Assembly (NCBI GenBank): GCA_019054805.1
Contig: JAHQIY010000001.1
Coordinates: 2,370,501-2,434,500 of the forward strand
Direction of reading: 5' to 3'
Source: Brachionus manjavacas
Taxonomy: Eukaryota > Rotifera > Eurotatoria > Ploima > Brachionidae
DNA: 64,000 nt
Shown: piece after piece, positions 23,249-33,812 of the stretch
Layout of the letters: every line of letters begins with the position of its first letter
Numbering within the stretch: the stretch's first letter is position 1
The notes under the pieces: generated by a model
Seen by the model: only the letters and a program-made list of their open reading frames with translations
Told to the model about the DNA's origin: nothing
Databases searched by the model: none
Position numbers and translations under genes: made by a program

Positions 23249-23530
23249 ATCAAAAAATTTTACGATTCTGGTCTTTTTCAAAAAATATACAAATACATTA
23301 GAATATAAAAAGAAGCTTTTTTAATAAAACATTTCGTTTTTTTTGTATTTTTTTCTAAAATCTGAAATCTGTTTGAAATCTGTTTACGTAAACTACAAAA
23401 AAAGCGTATTAAAAATTTTTAAGAAAATTTTTAACACTGGATATCTAAAATAGATATTTAAAAAAATTTAAACTTTTGAAAAACTTTTGCTGAAAAGAGA
23501 AATCTTTGCCGCGAAGTCTTGCTTTTAATA
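23249..23530. repeat. Direct repeat, short unit
   Basis: Shorter partner of 22446-22915. It shares GGTCTTTTTCAAAAAATATA at its left and AACACTGGATATCTAAAAT at its right. Confidence 0.8.
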
Positions 23531-23723
23531 TTTTTAATAAATCCTCTAATGCTACGCCACATAGATTTTATGCAATTGCGTAAAATTTTAATTGTTCTAT
23601 CATATTTTAAAGTCCTTGGAGACTAACAGAAAAAATGAAAATGGAGTACTTAATTGAAGTTTAAATTCAACTTAAATCCTTAATGCTTTTATCTATTTAA
23701 ATACAAATGCAAATACTTTTTTA

Positions 23724-24578
23724 GGGTCTAGTGGAAAATGTGAACAATTGTTCACAAAAAAATTTGACAATGAGTATCAAGTCCAAAATGTGAACATTTT
23801 GTCACATATTTGGTGACCAAAATAGATAAATAAAAAAATAAAAAAACTTTTCGAGTCCAGTTTTTATTTTTTGTGAACATTAATTTTAGAATAAAAGTTT
23901 AATTTTAAATGCAAATAAAAAATAAAAGATAAATACCAATTCATATTTTGATTAGTTTTTATGTTTTTTTGTCATATGCAACTTTACACCCTTGATGTTT
24001 TTCATTAATTCTCCACATAAATCACACGCTACAGGGTTTGCATGTTCGCTCAGTGCTGTTTTTACTACATTCAAAGTTTCTTGAGAAGTAGTAATTTCAG
24101 TCATTGCTTTTTCTCCTGCGTTTAGATTTAACACGCTTAATTTCTTATCTATTGTAATAAAATTCTCATTAAAACTCAACTCGGCATCACTATCTTGATT
24201 ATTTATTGGTGTATCATCGGATTTCGATTTAACTAAAGTTACGGATTCTAAATCAATTTTTTCATCCATAATTTTAACTCTTCAACTAAATAATTTTTTT
24301 TTGAATCTTGAATAGAATGATGAAATTTAAATTGTAATTTTTAGCTTAATCATAATGTTAAAGAATAAGAGTTAAAATAGGATTATAAAATAGTGTTTTT
24401 AAATTATTTTAATTTTTATTTTTTTAATCTAAAATTTGGTGAACATTTTTTTTTGTGACCAGCTTTTGGTCACCAAATATGTGACCAGAGATTATGTGAA
24501 CAAAATGTTCACATTTTGGACTTGATACTCATTGTCACGTTTTTTTGTGAACAATTGTTCACATTTTTCACTAGACCC
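23724..24578. mobile_element. TIR transposable element encoding a zinc-finger protein (element 1)
   Basis: An 855-bp element bounded by near-identical inverted repeats of about 85 bp starting GGGTCTAGTG. It is flanked by a perfect 8-bp target duplication CTTTTTTA (23716-23723 and 24579-24586). Each TIR contains the perfect 18-bp palindrome TGTGAACAATTGTTCACA, then further inverted GTGAAC/GTTCAC and GGTGACC/GGTCACC half-sites. An 8-bp duplication fits hAT, Merlin or MULE-like elements; the superfamily is not determined. The only coding content is the zinc-finger frame at 23952-24269. Confidence 0.85.
23952..24269 (-). CDS. Small single-C2H2-zinc-finger protein of TIR element 1
   Basis: An ATG-started frame of 105 residues inside the element. 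The first ~75 residues are acidic and Ser/Thr-rich, without a recognised fold. The C terminus is one C2H2 finger, CDLCGELMKNIKGVKLHMTK then KH (C-x2-C-x12-H-x4-H), ending just after the last His. The same architecture, with a different N terminus, occurs in the related element at 33514. No transposase domain is visible. It may bind the palindromic half-sites in the TIRs; that is a guess. It could also be a captured or relic N-terminal exon of a longer transposase. Confidence 0.6.
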   Translation of the reverse strand: MDEKIDLESVTLVKSKSDDTPINNQDSDAELSFNENFITIDKKLSVLNLNAGEKAMTEITTSQETLNVVKTALSEHANPVACDLCGELMKNIKGVKLHMTKKHKN

Positions 24579-24586
24579 CTTTTTTA

Positions 24587-27584
24587 CTTATTTTCTAGTT
24601 TAATACTTAATTAAACTAGAAATTAATTTTTTTTAATTTCCTATTATTTACATTTTTTTAAGAATTTACGTCGTCCAAATTGCTGTGAGTCCTAATTTCA
24701 AATATTTTAAAACTAATTTTCTATAGAATAATCTGAATAAGATCTAGAAGAGTTGACGAGTGAAATTTGGTTCAAGAGTAATCTTTAATTAAATAATAAA
24801 TGAAATCAATGAGCGAAGTAATTCAAGACCGATCTTTGAGAAAAAAAGAAGATTAAGCTTAGTTTTTGTAATTTCGCAATTAAAGAGAATTTAGATAGTA
24901 TTGTTTAATTTAAACATTTTTTAGTCTTTCTAAACCTAATTTCACACAAAAACTTATTTTTCAATAAAAAATTTTGAAACGAATAAGTTTTATTCTTTCA
25001 TTTGTTTAAGAAATTTCAAATCATCTCCTAAATGCCCGAATTGATAATCTAGTTTAATTTTAAAATAGTTTAATAAGTTGAAATAAAGTATTTTATTTAG
25101 TTAAATTTAAGCCTTGTAATAGGAGACCGATTAAAACTTCTTTTATTTAACTCAAATAATTTTTTTTTACATATTATTTAAATATTTCTGATCTCCAAAA
25201 AAATCCTTAATTTAATTATTCGAGGTATGTATTTAAAGTTAATTTTTTAACAATTGAGTAAATGACTGGATTCAATTAAAATGGGGATGCCAAAGGATCA
25301 AAAGCTGCTAATTAATTTTAAAATAAAATTTATAAAAAAACTAATTTTAACAAACTTCAATAATGAACCAATCTCATATTTCATTAAAAAAACTTTGATT
25401 AAAGAATCAATTTGGATTAATAAAAAAAATTTTTATCATCAATCTTTTTCTTTTTAATTTGATTTTTCTCATTTCAAATTAAAGATTTAGTTAAATGAAA
25501 ATCAATAATTGATTAAACAAGAACCATCAAAATAAAGTAAGACTAAATTCAAATTCCATTTTTTTCTTTATTATTGTTCAAGTTTTTATTAATAAATATT
25601 TGAAATGTTCGATTGTCATCATATTGAGAATCAGTTGATTGATGTGAAAATACAGATATTTTAGACTTAGCCCTGAGGAAATGAAAATAGCATAAAAAGA
25701 ATTAGTCTGATGTTTTAATTAAAAAGTTAATACTCGTGAAAACAAAAATATACTAAATCAAAGAAGAAAGCAAAAAGTTAATCCCTCGAAAGAAATAATA
25801 ATATTAAAGTAGAAAAAAATCCACTTTGACTAGTGCCAATTAAACCCTTACATCGTTAATCTTCCTTTTAAATAATCTATAAATAAAATTGAATGATATT
25901 GTATAATTAAAATCAAGTCCTTAAAGCATTTCAATCATATTAGAGGAATGATTTTAGCTAATTTAAAATAATTAAGACAATTTAAAAATAAGATTTATTG
26001 TTAATTTCAAATGAGAATAATAAATTACTTGATGTTACATAGGGAATAGTTAATTTTTTTTCAATAAACAGAAATTTATTTTTAAGTCTGGTGACACAAA
26101 TCCAAACAAACAAAATTAATTTAATTTCAATAGTAGAGTTAATCAAGTCCTAATCGAATTATTAATGTTTTTTTTTTCATATGTACCGAGCTTCAAATTT
26201 AAAGAAATAAAAAAAAAGATTAGAATTATAAAAATTTTATTTAAAAATAAAATAAAGTAAAGAAGAAAATAAAAAAAAATAATTGAAATAAATATTTAGA
26301 AGGAAGCAATTACACAATAGTGCCAGATTTCGAAATCTCTTGACTCAAAATCTTCTTTATATTTAGTGATACGCACTCAATGCACACTCAATCACGCAAT
26401 TTTTTTCGCGTGACAAAATTTAAAAAAATTAATTTTTTCAATGTAAATAAAAAAAAATTTTAAGCATCCTAAAATATTTTTTTAGTTTTAATCACCATGT
26501 TTTGCAGCAATAGATTATTGAATTTGGATAATAAAAAATTAATATATAATATATATTTTATTTGATAATTGACTTAAAATTTTAATATAACTTTTTCATA
26601 TTTAATATATAAAATAGAGTAATTTAAAAAATATTTTTGGGATTTTTTTAATTTAAAAAAAATTTAATTAAATTTGTCTTTTTCTATTTAGAAAGGGCAA
26701 AAAAGAAAATTTGATTAAATTGAAAAATTAATTATTGTACCGATGGCAAAAAAATTTAAATTTTATTTTTGTATTTGTTTTTTAGTATTTTAATGCCAAC
26801 AATTTTTGTTTGTATTAAATTTGGAGAATTTCAACATTGTCCAATATAGTATAAAATAGGACTTGGGAAGTCTGACTGGATAGAGTAGAAAAGCCTACCA
26901 GGAAACCCAGAAATATTACACGTTAATTTTTTTAGACATTTATGAAATAATATTTCTACTTTTTTTTAAATCAAAGCTTAAATTTCTTGAGCCATTTGAT
27001 CGTTTTTTGTGACTCGAATTCAGATTGTTCCTTGATTTTTTTGGTCTTTTTGTTTATTAAATTTTGATTTTTTAAGAGCATTTAGGATAAATAAATTAAA
27101 TTCATCAAACGTAGTGTTGATTCAATTTAAATTTGGTGAGGCTTATCTCTTCAGATTTAAGGTTCGCGCATGTCAAAACAACAGCACTATCTGAATTTGA
27201 CTCAATCGACTACAAATTCTTATTTTGCATTTATGGAAATCTTGAAATGCCAATTTTTTAGTGGGGTTAAATTTATTATTTTTTGGCTACTCCCTCTCAA
27301 AGATTAGCACCAAAATTATTAGTAGTATACTTTTAGTTCTAAAAATATAATAATTTTGTAAACATATTTCATTATTATTATACAGATTCTTAATGCTCTT
27401 TTTCTAAGCTATAAAATGATGTATTCATTTATTTAAAAAAAAATAAATTTTGATCATTAAAATTGATCGGAGACGAAAATTTTTAGAATTTTTTCATTAT
27501 TTTTGTATCCCGTTCTTGGTTTACCACCTAATTCAGGTTTTTTTCGCTAAATCAGAATCAGGACAAAATTCTTAATACTAATTG
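24587..27584. other. 3-kb AT-rich gene desert
   Basis: No open frame with credible coding character, no RNA gene and no clear repeat pair seen by eye. Confidence 0.5.
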
Positions 27585-28085
27585 ACTATGTCAAGAAGAA
27601 AACAACTTTTAGTGCAAGGGGTATTCAATGGGGTTTTACAGCAAAACTTGAAGATTTAGACTTTGCGGATGATCTGGTGCTGATATCTAATACAGAAGCA
27701 CAAATGCATATGGAGACGCAAGATTTGGCGAACAACGCTAAACCAACTGGACTCGAAATAAATGGGGCAAAAACGAGTTATGTGCATAAACACCAAATTG
27801 GATACCCCGATGGTCAGAGCTATTAAGTAAGTGTATTAAGAATAAAAGACTGCGATGGCTTGGGCATGTACTTAGAATGAAAGAAATACGGATACCGAAA
27901 AGAGCCCCTTAAAGGACACCTCAAAGGTGAAGTTAGGTAGAACAATCAGCAGTAACATGGAGGTCAACAATCACGAAAGAGCTCATAGAAATGGGAATGA
28001 CATGGAAAGAAGTAAGGGTAAAGGCAAATAATCGACTTGAGTGGAAATCAAAAGTAATGACCCTTTGCTCCACAAGGAGTGAATA
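27585..28085 (+). mobile_element. LINE remnant (reverse transcriptase plus C terminus)
   Basis: The plus frame reads LDFADDLVLISNTEAQMHME (reverse-transcriptase catalytic FADD), then GLEINGAKTSYV. After an internal deletion it continues RLRWLGHVLRMKEIRIPKRA, then TTWRSTITKELIEMGMTWKE and RLEWKSKVMTLCSTRSE. This block order is characteristic of LINE ORF2 C termini that end in RPKTTWR...LCSTR. A stop and frameshifts make it dead. It is a different lineage from the fragments at 6505, 17705 and 34335. Confidence 0.8.
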
Positions 28086-28466
28086 AGGAAAAAAAATACA
28101 TGTATTTTTGGAAGACAATCAAATTTTTTAAATAATTTATAAAATTAAATTACTATTTAATGATTTCGGAATATAATTTTTTAAGTCAAAAGTCGATTAG
28201 TAGAAATTAGTGATAAAATCAGAAATTAGAGTTACTAAAAAATACCACGGCGAAAACATTGGTTTTTGCATTCTTCCAAAAAATAAATTTTTATATTTAA
28301 AATATTTATGATTCACAAATCAGGCAAAATTTTTTTTCTTAAACAAATTATTAAAGTGGATAAAAGCGAATTTGGTCTATTATATGGCAAAAAAATGAGG
28401 CAAAAATTATCTTTGTTAAATGCTGCTGATTTAAAAAAAAAATTAAAAATTTTTGATTAATTTATT
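28086..28466. other. Intergenic, nothing recognised
   Basis: AT-rich 3' flank of the fibrinogen-related gene. Confidence 0.6.
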
Positions 28467-30332
28467 TCATAAAATTAAATACATTTTAGTCACATAGCTT
28501 TTAACTGTAAAATAAGAAATAGTTTGTATGAACGAAGTTCCAAACGAGTCCATATCGTCCTCACAGCCGAAGCAGTAAAAATTATCAATTGAAGTATTGC
28601 GCGGTTCAGTAGGTCTGTGCCAAAATCCGGCCGAATATTTTATCGCTTGGAATCTTTGGTTACCGAAATCAAATGTAGAAAAATCAGCATAGTCATGGTA
28701 CTGAAAAAACGCATTCACACCCGACTTCAAATTTCCAATCGAGAGTCTAAAATTGTTCTCTCCAGAGCTCACTTTGAACAGACCATATTCTTCAACAATA
28801 AACTTGCCATCAAAGTAAACCTCAACCCTTAAAGTGTAGCTGTATTTCTGAGTTGCTTTGTGCAATGTGTCCAGTCCAATCCAAAAATTTTCGCCACCAT
28901 CCGAAAAACCGGACACATACTCCCTGATAGAGCGGTCAAAAAATCCTCTTTTGGCAAATGCTCTAGACGCTATCAAAATCTTGGTTTCTGTTCGCACCAA
29001 AAAGTTCAGACTAAAGCCTGGCGTTGTCTTGAACTGGAGCAATTTATCCACTTCGTAGTCCATGGGCAAAAATAAGTTAGTAAACGGACTAACAGTGTTA
29101 ATGTTGTCCAAATACATGCTGACCAATTTTGATGGCACATAGCTTGATCTGGGAACAAACTCTTCGAGAAATTTTGTAAAGCAAAATTTCTCTAGCAGAC
29201 TCGGTAGTAGAACACTACCGCTCTTGAATTTAAGGGAAGTTTCTATTTGGGTTTTGCGGTTGAAAAATGTGGTGTGCCATTCCATCACTGGTTCCCTTTT
29301 GGACGGACATGTGGTGTAAATTTCGACATTGTTCAAACTGAAGAGTAAATAAATTCCATTTGGAGCCAGGACATAGACAGGCTCGTTGGTAATAGTTATA
29401 GCCATGCCGTTTCCTGCCAACAGCTTAAAGTATCCATTGAAGTAGATTAGGGAATATTCCATGCCGTTGTTGCTGAATGAGAATAAAAGCACGCTACTTT
29501 GTTCATCAAGACTGGTCTCCAAATAAAGCACAATTGACGGCTGCACGCTGGTCGGTATTTTGCAGTAGTTGTCGCGCATGGCACTCTCCATTCTGTCATA
29601 TAAAATAGCTCCATTAAATATTTGGACATCCTGCATTAAGTTAAACACATAGAAATCATACTGAATTTTTTGATTATTCAGACTTGGACAATCCAAGTAG
29701 ATTCCCAAAGCACCATAGTTATTGAAGGTAAAAAATAAATAATCAAAGCGCAATGTACCAAGTCTTAAAATTTCAAAATTAGAAGACATGTTGTATTTTA
29801 TGATTTCGAATACAATTGAATTGATGGTCAAGTAGTACCAGACAATAAGGCTTTCGCCATTAGACAATTTAGAGCTAAATATACTTATTCTGTAGTTGGG
29901 ATAATCGGTTTTTTTCCAAGCTATAGTCAGCGATTTGTTGAAGTAGTAGGACTTTGCTTCATCATACTGGTCATCATATGGATGATAAAATTTAACTGGT
30001 GTGCTGTATCTGTTGGTAAAGTAGTTACTACCGATTTCTTCATAGTAGGGTCTGGATGATTTTTGTTCATAATGTGGGGCCTGTGTGCCCGGGTAGGGAG
30101 AGACTAGCTTTTTTTTTTCCTCAGACAAACTTGGACTCGGACTGGCCAGCATGGTTTTGGTTGTCTTTTTGGTCGGATTTTCCGTCTCGACTTTAGTAGC
30201 CTTTATGATCTTCATCAATTCGTTAGTGGATAGTTCATTTTTAGAATTAGAATCTTTTGGCGTTGACTTGGCACCACAGCAAATGCTGACAATAGCACCA
30301 CAAAAAATCAATCTAATAAAGCTGTAATTCAT
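28467..30332 (-). CDS. Secreted fibrinogen-related domain protein
   Basis: A single uninterrupted 621-codon frame. I start it at the Met at 30332, not 48 nt upstream, because this Met begins a clear signal peptide (MNYSFIRLIFCGAIVSICCG) and the upstream part overlaps a TATA box. Layout: signal peptide, ~100 residues of Ser/Thr/Lys/Pro-rich linker, two ~150-residue beta-rich segments that look like degenerate concanavalin/LamG-type repeats (each with a late Cys), then a C-terminal fibrinogen-like domain. That domain shows SGFSDGGENFWIGLDTLH, YTLRVEVYFDGKFIVEEYGL and ADFSTFDFGNQRF; canonical members have GEFWLGLDxLHxLT and FSTxDxDN. Probably extracellular ligand- or glycan-binding. Lack of introns is unusual beside its neighbours. 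Confidence 0.8.
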   Translation of the reverse strand: MNYSFIRLIFCGAIVSICCGAKSTPKDSNSKNELSTNELMKIIKATKVETENPTKKTTKTMLASPSPSLSEEKKKLVSPYPGTQAPHYEQKSSRPYYEEIGSNYFTNRYSTPVKFYHPYDDQYDEAKSYYFNKSLTIAWKKTDYPNYRISIFSSKLSNGESLIVWYYLTINSIVFEIIKYNMSSNFEILRLGTLRFDYLFFTFNNYGALGIYLDCPSLNNQKIQYDFYVFNLMQDVQIFNGAILYDRMESAMRDNYCKIPTSVQPSIVLYLETSLDEQSSVLLFSFSNNGMEYSLIYFNGYFKLLAGNGMAITITNEPVYVLAPNGIYLLFSLNNVEIYTTCPSKREPVMEWHTTFFNRKTQIETSLKFKSGSVLLPSLLEKFCFTKFLEEFVPRSSYVPSKLVSMYLDNINTVSPFTNLFLPMDYEVDKLLQFKTTPGFSLNFLVRTETKILIASRAFAKRGFFDRSIREYVSGFSDGGENFWIGLDTLHKATQKYSYTLRVEVYFDGKFIVEEYGLFKVSSGENNFRLSIGNLKSGVNAFFQYHDYADFSTFDFGNQRFQAIKYSAGFWHRPTEPRNTSIDNFYCFGCEDDMDSFGTSFIQTISYFTVKSYVTKMYLIL

Positions 30333-30370
30333 TTTGAATGGAATTTTCAGAACACTGAATCTAAGAGCGC

Positions 30371-30377
30371 TTTTATA
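30371..30377 (-). promoter_or_regulatory. Probable TATA box of the fibrinogen-related gene
   Basis: TATAAAA on the minus strand 39 nt upstream of the chosen ATG, with TCAGT (initiator-like) at 30354-30358 between them. The TATA-to-initiator spacing is slightly short, so moderate confidence. Confidence 0.4.
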
Positions 30378-30414
30378 CATGCTTTTAGGTTATTGTATAC
30401 CGGTTTTCACAAGA

Positions 30415-30585
30415 AACACTTGATATTATACCAAGTCATTATGAGCGATTTCTGCGATATGTCAACGTAAAAGTTCGATTTATCAAAATTAAGGGTATAG
30501 ATAACCTGGACAATAAAAATTAAATAATATTTTTTTGCATTTATTTTTAAAATGAGACTGAGTTAAATTAAACATTTTGATTGTT
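30415..30585. repeat. Duplicated 3' end of the small membrane-protein gene (relic)
   Basis: Matches 31433-31600, which spans the stop codon and 3' flank of the gene at 31581 (shared TTATGAGCGATTTCTG and ACTGAGTTAAATTAAACATT). The relic keeps the last codons NQN-V-stop with a 9-nt in-frame deletion. The rest of the duplicated gene is gone. The relic lies directly upstream of the fibrinogen-related gene. Confidence 0.7.
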
Positions 30586-30879
30586 ATGATTGTCCCTATT
30601 TATTTCAATAAAATACCATAAAGACGATGAAAAGTAAAATTAGAATTTAAAAAGGATTTTAATATAAATATATAGTAAAATATACAAAAATTTTAATAAG
30701 AATTGTTTTTTTTCTCTTAATTCTAGCTTTAGTTTTATTTGATATAAATTCTTTTTTTACAAAAAAAATTAAATAAAATAAATTAACAGTGTTGATTTGA
30801 TTATATGAAAAAACGTTGGCAAATTTTATCTTAAAAATAAATTTTTTTAACTTGATTTTTTTTGATTTTGCAATTTTTT

Positions 30880-31400
30880 TATTTTATTTTACGTAAATTT
30901 GCGTAAAAATGACAAATTTTGAACAACAAATGAAACAAAATAGAATTTTAAAAGAAAAAAAGCTTATTTTAATATTTAAAAATTCTCAAAATCTTGTTTT
31001 ATTGTAGAAAAAATTAAAGTAAAGTAATATGTTTAAGAAATAAAATTAGCATCAATATTATACTAATTGTTTGTCCATCCACCATCTCTTGCAAATACAA
31101 TTTTTAATACTTATTTTATAAAATTTGTTAGTTTTAACTGAATTTTCGGGGCTAGTAAATATTACGAATAATACCTTAAATTACGAATAAAACTTTTTTA
31201 ATTTTCTCTTTTTTTTCCTCATTAAACGAAAACTTGCCATTATTCACGTAAATTTTTGTAAAATCAGTTAAAAAATTGTAAGGCCTCTTTTTTTAAAGAA
31301 AAAAATCTATTTCTAGAAAAAAGTTAAAAATTAAAAATCGAATCGAATCCTAATATTTTACCATTTTCTACGTAAATTTGCGTAAAAAATGGTAAAATCT
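30880..31400. other. Intergenic with TIR-element debris
   Basis: TACGTAAATTTGCGTAAAAA occurs at about 30890 and 31370. The second is inside a TTTTACCATTTT...AAAATGGTAAAA inverted repeat. These resemble the inner TIR of the element at 34-905. No gene. Confidence 0.4.
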
Positions 31401-31580
31401 GATGATTAAATAATCATTGTATCAAAATCGAACCTATTGATATCAAACCAAATTATTATGAGCGATTTCTGTGATGTGTCAACATTAAAGTCCAATTTAT
31501 CAAAATATATGGTAGAGACAACCTGGACAATGAAACATCAGAAATTTAAACTTTTATTTTCAAAATTGAACTGAGTTAAA

Positions 31581-32060
31581 TTAAACATTTATTTCATTTT
31601 GATTAACTGGCGAGTAATCTGTTTTGATCTTTGTGGATTTTTCTTGTTTTATAACATTAGACATCTGGTTGCTTTTGGCCAAAATGATTACAATACTAAT
31701 AAGAGTGCCAGTGCCGAAGAAAACAATTAATGAAACCACGCTCCAGAATGAATGGTCTATAGTTGACGCTTTGAATCGGGACCTCAATTTTTCTTTCTGT
31801 TCTTTTTTGAATTTTTTCAAATATTCGTCAAATTTTTCTTTCATAAATTTGTTCAATGGGTCATCGGAATTTTCGTTTTGGAACCATTCGGGAACTTTTT
31901 CGGTCGTTGTGCTTACTTTTTTACGCTGTTCCTCTTCGAGACGAGTTTTTTTCAGCTGTATCTCCTTGATCTGTTCTGGACTGAGGCTCTCATCGTAAAA
32001 ATAGTCCTGACCATTGATTAACACGAACAAATTTAGTAAAAAAAAAACTTCAAATTTCAT
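31581..32060 (-). CDS. Small type-I membrane protein, family member 1
   Basis: 159 residues from the Met at 32060, chosen because it opens a signal peptide (MKFEVFFLLNLFVLING) that the longer upstream frame would bury. The ectodomain begins with the Tyr/Asp-rich QDYFYDESL, then a Lys/Glu-rich, probably helical stretch of about 80 residues. One membrane span (SVVSLIVFFGTGTLISIVII) and a ~30-residue tail ending YSPVNQNEINV follow. No known family. Overall plan, Tyr/Asp start and YxxV motif near the C terminus match the proteins at 38615 and 40547. Confidence 0.75.
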   Translation of the reverse strand: MKFEVFFLLNLFVLINGQDYFYDESLSPEQIKEIQLKKTRLEEEQRKKVSTTTEKVPEWFQNENSDDPLNKFMKEKFDEYLKKFKKEQKEKLRSRFKASTIDHSFWSVVSLIVFFGTGTLISIVIILAKSNQMSNVIKQEKSTKIKTDYSPVNQNEINV

Positions 32061-32332
32061 TTTTACTAAGCATTTAAACAAATTTGATTTGAAATTTTTG
32101 GTGAATAATTTATTTGGTTCCAAATATTTTTGATGATATCTTTCAATCGATATATTATGTGAGTTAATTGAAAGAAAAATTTTATTATGAAAAAATAAAT
32201 AAATTTTTATTATAATAAATTTTGAAATACTTGAATAGTACGAATGCAATTTTTTTAGTTTAGTTGTATTTACCTTGTAAAAGCAGCGTTTATTCAAAAT
32301 CAACATACTTTTTAATAGAGTTTGAAGTAAGT

Positions 32333-32405
32333 GACTTCGTGGCGCAATTGGTAGCGCGTCTGACTCCAGATCAGAAGGTTGCGTGTTCGAGTCACGTCGG
32401 GGTCA
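32333..32405 (+). tRNA. tRNA-Trp (anticodon CCA)
   Basis: 73 nt without intron. The acceptor stem GACTTCG pairs with CGGGGTC with G-U pairs. Also present are a D-arm GCGC-AATTGGTA-GCGC, an anticodon stem TCTGA/TCAGA enclosing CTCCAGA (anticodon CCA), and a T-arm with TTCGAGT. The B box GTTCGAGTC is intact. A T-run after 32408 could end Pol III transcription. Confidence 0.95.
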
Positions 32406-33239
32406 AAATTTTTTGGTTGAAATAAAAAAAACTTTTTCAAAATAAATGTTTGAAAATCAAAAATAATTTTTTTATAGCCTAAATGATTTTTTACAAAATC
32501 TTCTTATTTATTTTTGAAACAGAAAAAATTAGGATTTTTGAAAATTGGAACAAAATTACACTGTGAAAAGCAGCTAGATTTTTTTATTTTGTACAATTCA
32601 ATTAGAGCTATCTATGTAAAATGAAAAATAAATTAGAAAAAATCAGATTTGGAAAGTATTTCTCAGATAATTGTTGGGGAAGACTCATAATTTTGCATTT
32701 AAAGTCTGTCTTTTTTTTTAATGGAATTGATTTTTGTTAAATCAAATATTAGCCATACTAGTGCTATTCGAAAAATAATATCTAAATTATTCCAAGTAGC
32801 AAGTAGCCAGAGAAAGAATGTTGAATCAATGATGATCGAATTTCCTTAAGAAATATATGCAGTTGTTGGTAATTTAAAAAAAAAATTTCATTTTTAATTT
32901 AATTAAAAATTTTAAAAAAAGTATCGTTAATAGTTCAATGAATCCGTGCCACGGATGATTTAGTCGGATTAAATCAACTTTCAGGTAAATGCTTGCGGAA
33001 GTCCGAAAAAAATTTAAAAAACCTTTAAATCTAAGTTTTGAAAATTTGTGAGAAATGTCAGAACCTGACTAAATGATGTATTTAGCTATATTAATTTTCG
33101 ATAATTGGTTTTGATGAAAAGATTTTAGATGTTATTTTTCTATTAACTTACTGAAATATACGATATAATATTTTTGTGTGAATATTGGCTTAAATTATTT
33201 AAAAGTATTACGAAAATTTCACTATTTTATTTCAATCAG
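32406..33239. other. Intergenic, nothing recognised
   Basis: AT-rich sequence between tRNA-Trp and the coding relic at 33240. Confidence 0.6.
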
Positions 33240-33513
33240 AAATGCAAGACGATTAAAGCTTATTTGAAACTGTTTGATATGAAGAACCAGAGGCTGATTT
33301 TTTAGATTTACTTTAAAATAAAGATTTAAATGAACCTGATGATGTATTTAACCCTTCTGAATTCGAATTAGATGAAATTATACTAAGAGAAAGCTCTCAA
33401 GAAAATGAGAACGAAAGGCCACTCGAAGAAATCTTAAGAAAAGCTAATTCTTTATTAGGCATTAGAGAAACTATTCGCACAAACCAGAATCGTAAAGCTG
33501 AAATTATGCGGAT
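33240..33513 (+). pseudogene. Coding relic cut by TIR element 2
   Basis: One frame is open from about 33315 to 33520 and reads NEPDDVFNPSEFELDEII, then ENERPLEEILRKANSLLGIR and QNRKAEIMRIG. Composition and codon use look genuinely coding. Upstream it continues with a few stops (YEEPEADFLDLL). It ends where the TIR element begins at 33514. No family recognised; probably a fragment of an acidic protein or transposon ORF. Confidence 0.4.
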
Positions 33514-33812
33514 TGGGGTCTAGTGGTTTATGAGAAGGTTTGTTCACTTATTAGGTGAACAATTCCTGTTCTCAGGTTTGGTGAACAATCTGTTCACGTA
33601 ATATTTTGTTCACCAATATGTGAACTGAAATAATTATTAAAAAAAAAAAATTTTGGTGACCAGAACGTACATTTGGTGAACAATTTTGAAATTAGGTGAA
33701 CTATCCTAGACTGAATGTGAACAATTCACGAAGAAAAAAAATTTTATTTTCGAATTCGATTTAAAAAAATATATATTTTAAAGTATCGTTGTGATATTTT
33801 TAATAAAAAAAT

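Noticed and set aside
28617-29075. Several 60-70-codon plus-strand frames
   Set aside because: Shadows of the fibrinogen-related gene.
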